From: Planctomonas sp. JC2975
Lineage (GTDB): Bacteria > Actinomycetota > Actinomycetes > Actinomycetales > Microbacteriaceae
Assembly: GCF_012985205.1 (NCBI RefSeq)
Contig: NZ_JABEKS010000001.1
Coordinates: forward strand, 1,674,001-1,738,000
Direction of reading: 5' to 3'
DNA length: 64,000 nucleotides
Part shown: piece by piece, positions 33,932 to 42,334 of the stretch
Layout: each line of letters begins with the position of its first letter
Numbering within the stretch: position 1 is the stretch's first letter
Notes under the pieces: generated by a model
Seen by the model: the letters and a program-made list of their open reading frames with translations, nothing else
Databases searched by the model: none
What the model was told of the DNA's origin: nothing
Translations under genes and position numbers: made by a program

Positions 33932-35154
33932 CACGGATCGTAGTCCGCGATCAGCTCGCCCTGCTCCGGCCGCTCGTCTGCCGGCACGTGCTGCAGGTTG
34001 ATCCGCACGCGGTACCACTGCGAACTGGACCCTCGCATGCCGTCGACGAGGGTGTCTGCTGGGTGGAGGCGAGAAGCCGCATCCGGATGCGCCGTCATCC
34101 ACCGATCCAGGGCGTCGAGCGCCTCCGGCTTCGTCTTGGTCCGCGCCACCTCGATGAGCGGCATCGACGAGACGCGCCTGCCTGCGCCATCCCCGCTCTG
34201 CGCCCGCTCGCCCCGCGGCGGCCTCTCGGCAGGGCCGAGCCGTTCGGCGAGTGCGAGCAGCGCCTCGAGCGAACCGACCGCGTCGTCGATGCCTTCATGC
34301 GGATCTCCGTGCTCGGCGAACCGCTGCGGCACGGTGAGCACGGTGAACTCCTCAGGACGACGGGAGCGAACCTCGTTCCAGTCGACGGGTGTCGACACTC
34401 GGGCGTCCGGCAACGGCCTGATGGAGTACGCGGATGCCACGGTGCGATCCTTGGCGTTCTGGTTGAAGTCGACGAACACGCTCTCGCCGCGCTCCTCCTT
34501 CCACCAGCGTGCCGTCGCGAGCCCTGGCGCGCGGTTCTCCACCTCGCGTGCGAGCGTCTCGGCGGCGAGCCGGACGGCCGCGAAATCCCACTCGGGCGCG
34601 ATGCGCACCAGAATGTGGAGCCCTCGCGATCCGCTCGTCTTCGGCCAGCCGATCAGTCCGTGGTCGTCGAGCACGTCGCGTACCACGAAGGCGACGTCGA
34701 CGATCTGCGACCAGTCGACGCCGGGCATCGGATCGAGGTCGACGCGCAGCTCGTCAGGATGGTCGAGATCCTCCGCGCGCACCGCGTGCGGGTTGAGGTC
34801 GAGGCATCCGAGGTTGGACACCCAGGCGAGACCCGCCGCGTTGCGGAGCACCGCCTCCTCGGCCGACGTTCCCCTTGCGTAGTGCAGCGTCGCCGTGTCG
34901 ATGTAATCCGGATGTCCGTCGGGCACGCGCTTCTGGAAGAACGGCTCCTGAGAGAGCCCCTTCACGAACCGCTTGAGCACCATCGGACGCCCGCCTGCAC
35001 CGCGCAGCGCTCCTTCCGCGACGGACAGGTAGTAGCGCGCGAGGTCCAGCTTCGTCAGCCCCGTCTCGGGGAACACGACCTTGTCCGGATGAGAGACGCG
35101 CACTTCCTGGCCGTCAACCTCGAGGAACGTCTCGGCCTTCGACGACGGGCTCAT
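33922..35154 (-). CDS. Stand-alone LigD-type polymerase/primase domain protein
   Basis: The 410-residue product matches the polymerase domain of bacterial LigD (archaeo-eukaryotic primase superfamily), which fills gaps during Ku-dependent non-homologous end joining. Visible motifs are HPDKVVFPETGLTK near the N-terminus, the metal-binding VDLDP (near residue 140), SGSRGLHILVRI (near 170), and VFVDFNQN (near 225). About 75 C-terminal residues after the core (TKTKPEALDALDRW onward) are an extension of unknown role. No ligase or nuclease domain is fused and no Ku gene is in the window. The ATG start is supported by a TACCGT box six bases upstream (leaderless). It may act with a separately encoded ATP-dependent ligase; that partner is inferred. 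Confidence 0.88.
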   Translation of the reverse strand: MSPSSKAETFLEVDGQEVRVSHPDKVVFPETGLTKLDLARYYLSVAEGALRGAGGRPMVLKRFVKGLSQEPFFQKRVPDGHPDYIDTATLHYARGTSAEEAVLRNAAGLAWVSNLGCLDLNPHAVRAEDLDHPDELRVDLDPMPGVDWSQIVDVAFVVRDVLDDHGLIGWPKTSGSRGLHILVRIAPEWDFAAVRLAAETLAREVENRAPGLATARWWKEERGESVFVDFNQNAKDRTVASAYSIRPLPDARVSTPVDWNEVRSRRPEEFTVLTVPQRFAEHGDPHEGIDDAVGSLEALLALAERLGPAERPPRGERAQSGDGAGRRVSSMPLIEVARTKTKPEALDALDRWMTAHPDAASRLHPADTLVDGMRGSSSQWYRVRINLQHVPADERPEQGELIADYDPWAR

Positions 35155-35160
35155 CCCGTC

Positions 35161-35166
35161 ACGGTA
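35161..35166 (-). promoter_or_regulatory. -10 box of the LigD-type gene (leaderless)
   Basis: TACCGT lies six bases before the ATG at 35154 on the minus strand. The spacing leaves no ribosome binding site, so the mRNA is probably leaderless. The box sits next to the first 22-bp repeat array. Confidence 0.45.
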
Positions 35167-35175
35167 ACCCGCCCA

Positions 35176-35300
35176 CTCCCGAAAGTGCCCGTTCTCCCTC
35201 CCGAAAGTGCCCGTTCCTACGCTCGAGAGTGCCCGTTCTCCCTCCCGAGAGTGCCCGTTCCTACTCGCGAAAGTGCCCGTCCCTACTCCCGAAGGTGTCC
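35176..35300. repeat. Phased 22-bp tandem repeat array, six units
   Basis: Six units with plus-strand core CTCCCGAAAGTGCCCGTT. The GTG of the core falls at 35185, 35207, 35229, 35251, 35273 and 35295, an exact 22-bp period with no indels; the last unit is degenerate. The array occupies most of the gap between the LLM gene and the LigD-type gene. The reverse complement of the same unit forms the array at 36451-36600. Confidence 0.9.
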
Positions 35301-35344
35301 ACGCGCACGACGATCAGCGGACTGCGACCGTCGCGCGGGCTCGG

Positions 35345-36250
35345 TCACATACGGTCTCGGTGACGTGCGAGAAGCGGCGCGACCTCATCGAGCATCCGCT
35401 CGTCCCCCGCGTACACGCCCTCTGCGCGCGGCCAGTGCAGGATCACGTCCGTGAAGCCGAGCTCGGCGGCTTTGCCCGTCATGTCCTCGAAGGCAGACAC
35501 GCTGGCGAGGGCGAACCTGCTGCCGTCGCCGGAGTCGAGGCTGAGGTGGCGTTCGACGGACTGCGGATCGCGTCCCGAGCGCTCGACGATGTCGTCGAAG
35601 CGAGCCGAGAGATCCGCGATCCCGCGCCACCACTCGTCGGGGGACGAGCCCCATGCGCCGATGGTCGTCCATGCGTCGCCGATGCGCGCGGCGAGCTCCA
35701 GCCCCTGCGGACCGCTCGCGGCGATCGCGAACGGCATCCGCGGATGCTTGGCCGGCGCTCCGACCATGCGCGCCTTCACTGCCTGGTACCAGTCCCCGGA
35801 GTACGAGATGCCGCCACTGCCCGGATCCTCGAAGCGCAGCAGCCGGTCGAGGAGTTCGACGAACTCGACGTATCTCGCATGCCGCTCGCGCGGCGTCAGC
35901 TCCGGCTCACCGAGCACGGCCGAGTCGAAGCTGTGTGCCGCTCCGGATCCGATCCCGAGGATGAAGCGGCCTCCGGAGATGTCGTCGATGGTGGCGAGGT
36001 CTTTCGCGAACGGCACCGGATGCCGGAAATTCGGCGACGTGACGAACGTGCCGAGCCGGATGGTCGAGGTGACCGTCGCGGCTGCCGTCAGCGTCGGCAC
36101 TGTCGCACCCCACGGACCGGATGCCAGTTCACCCCACGCGAGATGGTCGTAGGTCCACGCGTGGTCGAAGCCGAGGTCCTCGGCCTTCCGCCATAGGCGC
36201 TGAGCCTCCGACCACGGATATTCGGGCAGGATCACGATTCCGAAGCGCAC
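35345..36250 (-). CDS. LLM-class (luciferase-like) flavin or F420-dependent oxidoreductase
   Basis: The 301-residue product has the luciferase-like TIM-barrel pattern: MRFGIVILPEYPW at the start, GFDHAWTYDHLAWGE (residues 27-41), TSTIRLGTFVTSPNFRHP (residues 61-78), ISGGRFILGIGSGA (residues 91-104) and IAASGPQGLELAARIGD in the middle. These proteins use FMN or coenzyme F420 for redox of diverse small molecules; the substrate here cannot be told. The GTG start is six bases downstream of a TAGGTT box, suggesting a leaderless message. It is flanked on both sides by inverted 22-bp repeat arrays. In M. tuberculosis an LLM gene (Rv0953c) also sits in this neighbourhood, though orthology is not shown. 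Confidence 0.88.
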   Translation of the reverse strand: MRFGIVILPEYPWSEAQRLWRKAEDLGFDHAWTYDHLAWGELASGPWGATVPTLTAAATVTSTIRLGTFVTSPNFRHPVPFAKDLATIDDISGGRFILGIGSGAAHSFDSAVLGEPELTPRERHARYVEFVELLDRLLRFEDPGSGGISYSGDWYQAVKARMVGAPAKHPRMPFAIAASGPQGLELAARIGDAWTTIGAWGSSPDEWWRGIADLSARFDDIVERSGRDPQSVERHLSLDSGDGSRFALASVSAFEDMTGKAAELGFTDVILHWPRAEGVYAGDERMLDEVAPLLARHRDRM

Positions 36251-36256
36251 CGGGTC

Positions 36257-36262
36257 AACCTA
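36257..36262 (-). promoter_or_regulatory. -10 box of the LLM oxidoreductase gene (leaderless)
   Basis: TAGGTT on the minus strand, six bases before the GTG at 36250. No convincing -35 is visible. The remaining sequence up to the repeat array at 36451 holds no gene that I can support. Confidence 0.45.
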
Positions 36263-36450
36263 CCGCGGCGGGCTGGTGGCCGAACCCTGAGTCACGACTC
36301 GGACCGGTTCACTCGTCCCCTCGCCCGCAGCAGATTCAACTGCGTGGCGCGCGCCCGTTCGGGATCCGGCTCCCGGCCTTGCTCCGTGTTAAGCAGATCT
36401 CGGCGGCGGGGGTAGCGGACCCTGGCAATGCTGTTGCGACCGGCCTCCTC

Positions 36451-36600
36451 AAGCGCACTCTCGAGAACAAGATCGGGCACTCTCGGAAGCAAGATCGGGA
36501 ACTATCGAGAGGAACATCGGGCACCCTCGAGAGCAAGATCGGGCACTTTCGGGAGTAGGAACGGGCACTCTCGGGGGTAGGAACGGGCACTCTCGGGAGG
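36451..36600. repeat. Phased 22-bp tandem repeat array, seven units, inverted to the first
   Basis: Seven units with plus-strand core GGGCACTTTCGGGAGTAGGA. The CAC (AAC in one unit) falls at 36456, 36478, 36500, 36522, 36544, 36566 and 36588, an exact 22-bp period. Units nearest purH match the array at 35176-35300 in reverse complement; units toward the LLM gene carry a variant spacer (AAGATC in place of AGGAAC). The array lies in the 446-bp gap (36251-36696) downstream of purH and upstream of the LLM gene. Confidence 0.9.
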
Positions 36601-36659
36601 GCTGACGCGGGAGCTTCGTCCGTGGTCGCGCTTCGCGCTCGACTGAGTCGATCGGCGTT

Positions 36660-36683
36660 GTCGAGCACGCGAGTGTGCTCGAC
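36660..36683. terminator. Hairpin downstream of purH
   Basis: A nine-bp stem (GTCGAGCAC with GTGCTCGAC) encloses a six-base loop just after the purH stop. There is no T-run in the purH direction, so termination is uncertain. Confidence 0.35.
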
Positions 36684-36696
36684 CACGCCGCAATCG

Positions 36697-38292
36697 TCAG
36701 TGGAAGAAGTGGCGCTCTCCCGTGAAGTACATCGTCACGCCGGCCGCCTTCGCTGTGTCGATGGCGAGCTGGTCGCGGATCGATCCGCCCGGCTGCACGA
36801 TGGCTTTGATGCCTGCCTCGATCAGGATCTCGGGGCCGTCAGGGAACGGGAAGTACGCGTCGGATGCCGCGACCGATCCGGCGGCGCGGTCACCGGCACG
36901 CTTCACCGCGAGCTCGCACGAGTCGACCCGGTTCACCTGGCCCATCCCGACGCCGACGGATGCCCCACCCGACGCGAGCAGGATCGCGTTCGACTTCACG
37001 GCACGGCACGCGGTCCACGCGAACTCGAGGTCTGCGAGCGTCGCGTCACCCGCGGCCTCGCCAGCCACGAGCGTCCACTCGGACACCGGCGCGAAGTGCC
37101 TGTCCGACTCCTGCAGCAGCATGCCGCCGGAGAGCTGCTTGACCTCCGTCGTCGGCAGCTCGAAGCCGGGCTGCAGCTTGAGGATGCGCAGATCCTTCTT
37201 GGTCTGCAGCAGCTCGAGCGCCTCCGGCTCGTAGTCCGGCGCGATGATCACCTCGGTGAAGATCGGCTTCACGGACTGCGCCATCGCGAGGGTCACGATG
37301 CGGTTCGCTGCGATCACGCCGCCGAACGCGGAGGTCGGGTCGCACTCGTGCGCCTTGCGGTGGGCATCCGCGATCTCCTCGCCCTCCCCTGCAACGGCGA
37401 TGCCGCACGGGTTGGCGTGCTTGATGATCGCGACGGCGGGTCGCTCGAAGTCGTACGCGGCGCGCAGGGCGGCATCCGCGTCGACGTAGTTGTTGTACGA
37501 CATCTCCTTGCCGCCGAGTTGGTCGGCCTGGGCGATCCCGTTGCCACCGGCCGAGACGAAGAGCGCGGCGGCCTGGTGGCTGTTCTCGCCGTAGCGCAGG
37601 GATGCCTCGCGCTGCCACGTCCTGCCCACCCACGCCGGCAGAGCGCTGTCGTCGTCGGGCGCGAGGGTGTCGCCGAGCCACGTGGCGACGGCCACGTCGT
37701 ACCCGGCGGTGTGCCGGAACGCGTCGCGAGCCAACGCAGTGCGGAACGCGAGCGTCGTGCCGCCTGATGCCACGGCATCCGCGATCTCGGCATATCGATC
37801 AGGCGAGGTGACGATCGCGACGTTGGCGAAGTTCTTGGCCGAAGCACGCACCATCGCGGGCCCGCCGATGTCGATCTGCTCGACGACCTCGAGCGGCGCG
37901 GCGCCGGATGCGACGGCCTCGGCGAACGGGTACAGGTTGCTGATCACGAGCTCGAACGGCTTGATGCCGAGCTCGGCCAGCTGCTGCTCGTGATCCTCGA
38001 GCCGCAGGTCCGCGAGCAGGCCGGCGTGCACGGCGGGGTGCAGCGTCTTCACGCGGCCGCCGAGCGACTCCGGAAAGCCCGTGAGCTCGCTGACCTCGGT
38101 GACGGGCAGACCGGCCTCGCGAAGTACCCGCGCCGTGTTGCCCGTTGAGACGAGTTCGACGCCGGCGCCGTTCAGTGCGGTCGCGAGCTCGACGATGCCG
38201 GTTTTGTCGATCGCCGAGAGCAGTGCGCGGCGCACCGGGATGACGTCCCGTTCGCGGTAGAGGCTCGGATCGGCGGCGTGCGGGGCGCTCAT
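36697..38292 (-). CDS. purH: Bifunctional AICAR formyltransferase / IMP cyclohydrolase
   Basis: The 531-residue enzyme performs the last two steps of de novo IMP synthesis: formylation of AICAR with 10-formyl-THF and ring closure to IMP. The N-terminal IMP cyclohydrolase (MGS-fold) domain begins [17 protein letters not shown] and includes [11 protein letters not shown] and [14 protein letters not shown]. The C-terminal transformylase domain carries [31 protein letters not shown] and [12 protein letters not shown] chose ATG 38292 because it overlaps the purN stop as ATGA, the usual coupled arrangement; the frame remains open upstream, but that sequence is purN. Length is normal for the family. 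The gene closes the purN-purH operon. Confidence 0.96.
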   Translation of the reverse strand: MSAPHAADPSLYRERDVIPVRRALLSAIDKTGIVELATALNGAGVELVSTGNTARVLREAGLPVTEVSELTGFPESLGGRVKTLHPAVHAGLLADLRLEDHEQQLAELGIKPFELVISNLYPFAEAVASGAAPLEVVEQIDIGGPAMVRASAKNFANVAIVTSPDRYAEIADAVASGGTTLAFRTALARDAFRHTAGYDVAVATWLGDTLAPDDDSALPAWVGRTWQREASLRYGENSHQAAALFVSAGGNGIAQADQLGGKEMSYNNYVDADAALRAAYDFERPAVAIIKHANPCGIAVAGEGEEIADAHRKAHECDPTSAFGGVIAANRIVTLAMAQSVKPIFTEVIIAPDYEPEALELLQTKKDLRILKLQPGFELPTTEVKQLSGGMLLQESDRHFAPVSEWTLVAGEAAGDATLADLEFAWTACRAVKSNAILLASGGASVGVGMGQVNRVDSCELAVKRAGDRAAGSVAASDAYFPFPDGPEILIEAGIKAIVQPGGSIRDQLAIDTAKAAGVTMYFTGERHFFH

Positions 38293-38885
38293 GCTGTTGC
38301 CAGCTCCTTCAGGTCGATGTGTCCGTTGGCGATGTCGAGGACCGACTGGATGAGCAGTCGGCGCTCCACGATCTTGATCCGGTCGTGCAGGCTCGCCTCG
38401 GTGTCGCCCGGCAGGACGGGCACGCGTTCGCGGGCGATGATCGGACCGGAATCGACACCGTTGTCGACGATGATGACGCTCGCGCCCGTCTGGCCGACGC
38501 CGGCGGCGAGCGCGTCCCTCACCCCGTGCGCGCCCGGGAATTCGGGCAGGAACGCGGGATGGGTGTTGATCATGTGCGGGCTGAGCGCATCGACGACGCG
38601 CGGCGGGAAGAGCCGCATGAAGCCGGAGAGGATGACGAGGTCCGGCTTCCACTGGCGGATCTGCTCGAGCACCGCATCCCCCCACTCGGCGCGGTCGCCG
38701 AATGACGAGAACGCGACGGTGAACGTCGGGATGCCGAAGTCCTCTGCCACCTGCAGCCCGCCCGCGTCATCGCGGTCGCTGCCGACGGCGACGACCCGAG
38801 CCGGGAACTGGGCGTCCTGGGACGCCTCGAGCAGCGAACGCAGATTGGACCCCTGGCCTGAGACCAGGACGACGAGCGACAGCAC
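38289..38885 (-). CDS. purN: Phosphoribosylglycinamide formyltransferase
   Basis: The 198-residue product is GAR transformylase, third step of purine synthesis, using 10-formyl-THF. It shows the N-terminal [13 protein letters not shown] phosphate-binding loop, the catalytic [16 protein letters not shown] segment (Asn and His) and the [11 protein letters not shown] segment containing the catalytic Asp. Length is typical. The GTG start is six bases after a TAGGCT box, so the purN-purH transcript appears leaderless. The stop overlaps the purH start by four bases (ATGA), implying translational coupling. Gene order perM-purN-purH is conserved with mycobacteria, except that an exporter gene intervenes here. 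Confidence 0.95.
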   Translation of the reverse strand: MLSLVVLVSGQGSNLRSLLEASQDAQFPARVVAVGSDRDDAGGLQVAEDFGIPTFTVAFSSFGDRAEWGDAVLEQIRQWKPDLVILSGFMRLFPPRVVDALSPHMINTHPAFLPEFPGAHGVRDALAAGVGQTGASVIIVDNGVDSGPIIARERVPVLPGDTEASLHDRIKIVERRLLIQSVLDIANGHIDLKELATA

Positions 38886-38891
38886 CCCACA

Positions 38892-38897
38892 AGCCTA
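38892..38897 (-). promoter_or_regulatory. -10 box of purN-purH (leaderless)
   Basis: TAGGCT on the minus strand, six bases before the GTG of purN, in the 66-bp gap after the exporter gene. It suggests the pur genes can be transcribed independently of the genes upstream. Confidence 0.45.
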
Positions 38898-38951
38898 CCG
38901 GCGCTCATGCGAGCACGAGCGCGCCGAGCGCCCACCGCTGGTTGAGCCGCC

Positions 38952-40451
38952 TCACACCAACCGCAGGTGCCACCGTTCCGGCGCGAAGCGGTAGATGGTG
39001 CGGTAGGAGGCCATGCCGATGAGCACGCCCAGCGCAATGGAGACCAGGCTCGTTCCGATGCCTCCGAGCGTGAAGCCGGCGCCGCTTCCACTCGCCGACT
39101 GGGCGAGGCCGATGAGCCCCGCAGCCCCGGGCACCAGCAACCAGAATCCGGGAAGGAAGCAGACCACGGCGGGCGGCGCCCCTGGGAGCGACTGCACCAG
39201 ATAGGCGACGACGGTGAGGAGGAAGGCTCCGAGCATCCCTCCCGCGACGGTCCCGCCGTCCACGGATGCACCGATCAGCGTGCCGAGCAGCTGTCCGGCG
39301 TAAGCGACCAGCAGCGTCCCACCCAGGTAATACAGCGACAGCCGAGGTCCGCAGAAGTACAGGAAGAAGCCGAGCGACATGACGAGCACGCCGATCCATC
39401 CCGCGTAGCCGGAGACGACCGACGTGGCCGACGAGAGGGCGAACCAGTCCGGCAGCCCGACGATCTGGTTGGCGACGAGGATGCCCATCGTCAGGAAGAC
39501 GAGCTGCGCCGCCCCGTAGACGAGCCGCGACGATCCGGCGAGCATGTCACCCGTTGCGAGTTCCTGCACGGCCACCGTGAGCAGACCGCCGGGGAGCAGC
39601 GTGACCAGTGCGGGCACGAGCATCCAGATCGGTTCACCTGGAACGCCCCAGGCTGCGGCCGAGAACGCGACGAGCGAGCTGACGAACGCGGTGACGGTGG
39701 GCAGCAGGACCGCCGCGTACGAGCCGGGACGCACGAGCAGTTTCATGCCACCGGCCAGCGCTCCGAGTGCGAAGGTCAGCACGAGGGAGGCGACGGACGC
39801 TCCCGACAGCACGAGCGCGACGCCCACCGCGATCATGGCGTGCCCGAGCACCCGCAGCGGCCATCGGAAGCGCGGCCCTGTGGTCTCCGCCTCATCGATC
39901 AAGCGGACGCCCTCCACCGCCGTCAGCTGGCCGGAGATGGCGGCCTGTGCGATGTCGGACACTCGCGCGGCTCGATCGAACAGCACCTCGCCGCTCGGTG
40001 CCTGCGCCAGGTCGAAGCGCGACTCCTGCTCGCCGGGGATCCCGACGAACAACGCGGTCGGGAGCACGACTATGGCGGCGTCGGGCGATCCCATCGCGAC
40101 GGCCACGTTCTGCAGCGTGCGCTTGATATCCGTAACCGCCGTGCCCGTGCCTGCGAGCGCGCCGCCCAATCGCACAAGGAACACCTGCAACTGAGCGGAG
40201 GGGCGCTCCTGCTGTTGCTGCGCTTCGAGCCGACGCCGGTGCAGCGGCCACCGCCACTCCCAGGGGAATGCCGGCGGCCTCCGTCGGCGGTCGCCGGCAC
40301 CCTCCTCGAGCGATCCCGTCGGATCGGAGCTTCGTCGCTGCGCCTCCGCACGCGAATCCACCGAGCGGGGATCATCGCGATGGTCGTCGGATCGGGTGTC
40401 GTCAAGGCTTCTGACGTCGAGTGATTCCTCTCCGTCGGGCTCCCGACTCAC
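38952..40451 (-). CDS. ThrE-family threonine/serine exporter-like membrane protein
   Basis: The 499-residue product has a hydrophilic, charged N-terminus (about 85 residues), then the ThrE (DUF1212) domain starting QLQVFLVRLGGALAGTGTA with an acidic/neutral cytoplasmic part, followed by about ten hydrophobic helices covering the second half (DUF3815-like). Typical motifs are VTDIKRTLQNVAVAMG, VVLPTALFVG and LLPGGLLTVAVQEL. ThrE of Corynebacterium glutamicum exports threonine and serine by proton motive force; the substrate here is inferred from family only. The GTG start overlaps the preceding stop as GTGA, so it is translationally coupled to the perM-like gene. Confidence 0.88.
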   Translation of the reverse strand: MSREPDGEESLDVRSLDDTRSDDHRDDPRSVDSRAEAQRRSSDPTGSLEEGAGDRRRRPPAFPWEWRWPLHRRRLEAQQQQERPSAQLQVFLVRLGGALAGTGTAVTDIKRTLQNVAVAMGSPDAAIVVLPTALFVGIPGEQESRFDLAQAPSGEVLFDRAARVSDIAQAAISGQLTAVEGVRLIDEAETTGPRFRWPLRVLGHAMIAVGVALVLSGASVASLVLTFALGALAGGMKLLVRPGSYAAVLLPTVTAFVSSLVAFSAAAWGVPGEPIWMLVPALVTLLPGGLLTVAVQELATGDMLAGSSRLVYGAAQLVFLTMGILVANQIVGLPDWFALSSATSVVSGYAGWIGVLVMSLGFFLYFCGPRLSLYYLGGTLLVAYAGQLLGTLIGASVDGGTVAGGMLGAFLLTVVAYLVQSLPGAPPAVVCFLPGFWLLVPGAAGLIGLAQSASGSGAGFTLGGIGTSLVSIALGVLIGMASYRTIYRFAPERWHLRLV

Positions 40452-42259
40452 CTGCCGCTCCCTTCACCGCCACGGCCTCGAGTGGATGCCCGACCGCCGG
40501 AGCCCTGCGGCCCGGCATCCGCCTCGTCGTCCTCGTGCCTGGCGAACTCCGGCTTGGCGAAGTCCTGCTCGCGGTACGCGCGGGGCATGCGGCCGGGAGT
40601 CGGCACCCGGGGAGCGGACGGCCGGGACAGCGACGACGCGGATCCGCGCGGCGCCGGAGCGTTCCGCTTCGGCGGAGGATCCTGTGCTGTCGCGGCACCT
40701 CGTGCTCGCGGCCGCGGGGCGGGCTCGTCATCGTGATCGTCGGAGCCCATGGCATCCGGGCCGTACCAGTCCAGGACGCTTCTGATGCTGTCGCCGGAGC
40801 TGTGCGGCTTCCCGGATGCCGCATCCGCGCCGACCAGGGTGACGGGGGCGGTGTCCGCCTCCACGTCGTCCACCGACGTGCCGCTCGATGAAGCGGCGCC
40901 AGCCCACCACGCCGTGGGGTTCGGCGCCGCGCCACGGCCCGACGACACGACGTCGGACGCCGCCGCCCGCCGCTCGCGCAGGGTCGGCGGCGCTGCGGCT
41001 TCGTCCGGCTGCCTGCGGACTGCGATGCCGATGGCACCGCCGACGAGCACCTCCACCGCCGCGAATCCGGCGATGAGCAACGCGTTGGGCCCCGCGTGCT
41101 GCAGGCGTCCGGGTCCGATGGATCCGGACGACCACCATGCGAGGAGCCCGATGATCGCGCCGGAAGTGACCGCCGCGCAGAGCACGACGAGCGCCAACCG
41201 GCCGACGCCCCACGAGGGCGACGCGACGGAGCGGAGTGTGCGAGGTGCCGGCATCCGCTCGAGCCGCTGGCGGGCGAGGAACCCGACCGCCGCACCGCAC
41301 AGCACGGGCACGAGCACGGCGACCAGGCCGAACCCGGGGTCGCCCTGCGGCAGCGCACCGAGGATCGGCACGCTCGGCAACGGCCCGAGCGCGGTCTGCG
41401 TGACGTCGACGGACGAACCCGTTCCGACCGCGAATCCCGGACCGACGAGCCACGATGCCGTCCAGATGACGGCGTTCGGCAGCAGAGCCAGCTGGGCGAG
41501 CGTGAGCGCACCTGCACCGAGGACGCCGGGCTGAAGCGTCTCGTAGAGGCCGACGATCCTTCCGTAGCGCACGGCCATCAGCACCCCAAGCACGACGGCG
41601 GCCGCGGCGATGAGCAAGAGCGTTGCTGCAGCTCCCGCGCGCAGCCCGGATGCCAGCACGGCGCGCGTGGACGGGCTCCAGTTCACGATGGGCCACGGCA
41701 GCGCTGGACCGCTGTCGGACGCCGGATGCTCTGCGTGCGCCGGATCGTTGCGATCGCGCAGCTCGGCCGCGATCATCCCGAGACCGATCCCGATCGCGAA
41801 CACGGCCGGCGGCAGCAGCGTTCCCTGCAGCAGCGACGGGATGGCGGATCCGGTGTGCGCGCTGAGCGTGACGAGTGCGGACAACACGGCGAAGACGACG
41901 ACGCCCGCGATCGCGGCGGTGAACGCATGCGGTGTCGCCCACGCCCGACGACCGGTGCGCGATCCGAGCAACACGGTGAGGAGCGCGAATCCGAGTGCCG
42001 CGATGGTGATCGGGAACACATTGGTTCCGCTCAGCCCGAAGAGAGCGGATGCGGCGGGCGCCAGAGTGATCGTCACATCCGTGCCGTGGCCGAGCAGCCA
42101 GATGTCCGCTGCGGCACGCCAGAACGGAGCCCAGCCGGCGGCGAGGTCCAGTTTCGTCGCCCAGAGCACGGTCAACGGGACGAGCGGGATCGCCACGCCC
42201 ACGCCGAGCGCGATCACCGCGTCGAGTGCGGCCAGCAGGATGACGGTCAAGCGATTCAT
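40448..42259 (-). CDS. PerM-like (DUF6350) polytopic membrane protein
   Basis: The 603-residue product has roughly eight to nine hydrophobic helices in residues 1-400, starting MNRLTVILLAALDAVIALGVG, and a long hydrophilic Pro/Ala/Arg/Asp-rich tail of about 190 residues that looks disordered. Helix pattern and position directly upstream of the purN-purH region match actinobacterial DUF6350 proteins, including mycobacterial PerM (Rv0955), which is linked to cell division at low magnesium. That role is transferred from the family, not seen here. ATG 42259 is nine bases from a TAGGGT box. The stop overlaps the exporter gene start by four bases. Confidence 0.75.
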   Translation of the reverse strand: MNRLTVILLAALDAVIALGVGVAIPLVPLTVLWATKLDLAAGWAPFWRAAADIWLLGHGTDVTITLAPAASALFGLSGTNVFPITIAALGFALLTVLLGSRTGRRAWATPHAFTAAIAGVVVFAVLSALVTLSAHTGSAIPSLLQGTLLPPAVFAIGIGLGMIAAELRDRNDPAHAEHPASDSGPALPWPIVNWSPSTRAVLASGLRAGAAATLLLIAAAAVVLGVLMAVRYGRIVGLYETLQPGVLGAGALTLAQLALLPNAVIWTASWLVGPGFAVGTGSSVDVTQTALGPLPSVPILGALPQGDPGFGLVAVLVPVLCGAAVGFLARQRLERMPAPRTLRSVASPSWGVGRLALVVLCAAVTSGAIIGLLAWWSSGSIGPGRLQHAGPNALLIAGFAAVEVLVGGAIGIAVRRQPDEAAAPPTLRERRAAASDVVSSGRGAAPNPTAWWAGAASSSGTSVDDVEADTAPVTLVGADAASGKPHSSGDSIRSVLDWYGPDAMGSDDHDDEPAPRPRARGAATAQDPPPKRNAPAPRGSASSLSRPSAPRVPTPGRMPRAYREQDFAKPEFARHEDDEADAGPQGSGGRASTRGRGGEGSGR

Positions 42260-42268
42260 GCGCTGACG

Positions 42269-42274
42269 ACCCTA
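42269..42274 (-). promoter_or_regulatory. -10 box of the perM-like gene (near-leaderless)
   Basis: TAGGGT on the minus strand, nine bases before the ATG at 42259. Transcription would start within two or three bases of the start codon. Confidence 0.4.
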
Positions 42275-42334
42275 CCGGCGCGCGGCGGTCCGGCCCGGCG
42301 GGCGCGCCCGGAGCCAGGTACCTCTGCGGCGGGC

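Noticed and set aside
35176-36600. CRISPR array
   Set aside because: The 22-bp units are contiguous tandem repeats without unique spacers and no cas genes are present.
38293-38685. N-terminal extension of purH upstream of 38292
   Set aside because: This sequence is purN in another frame. The ATGA overlap and the normal PurH start point to 38292.
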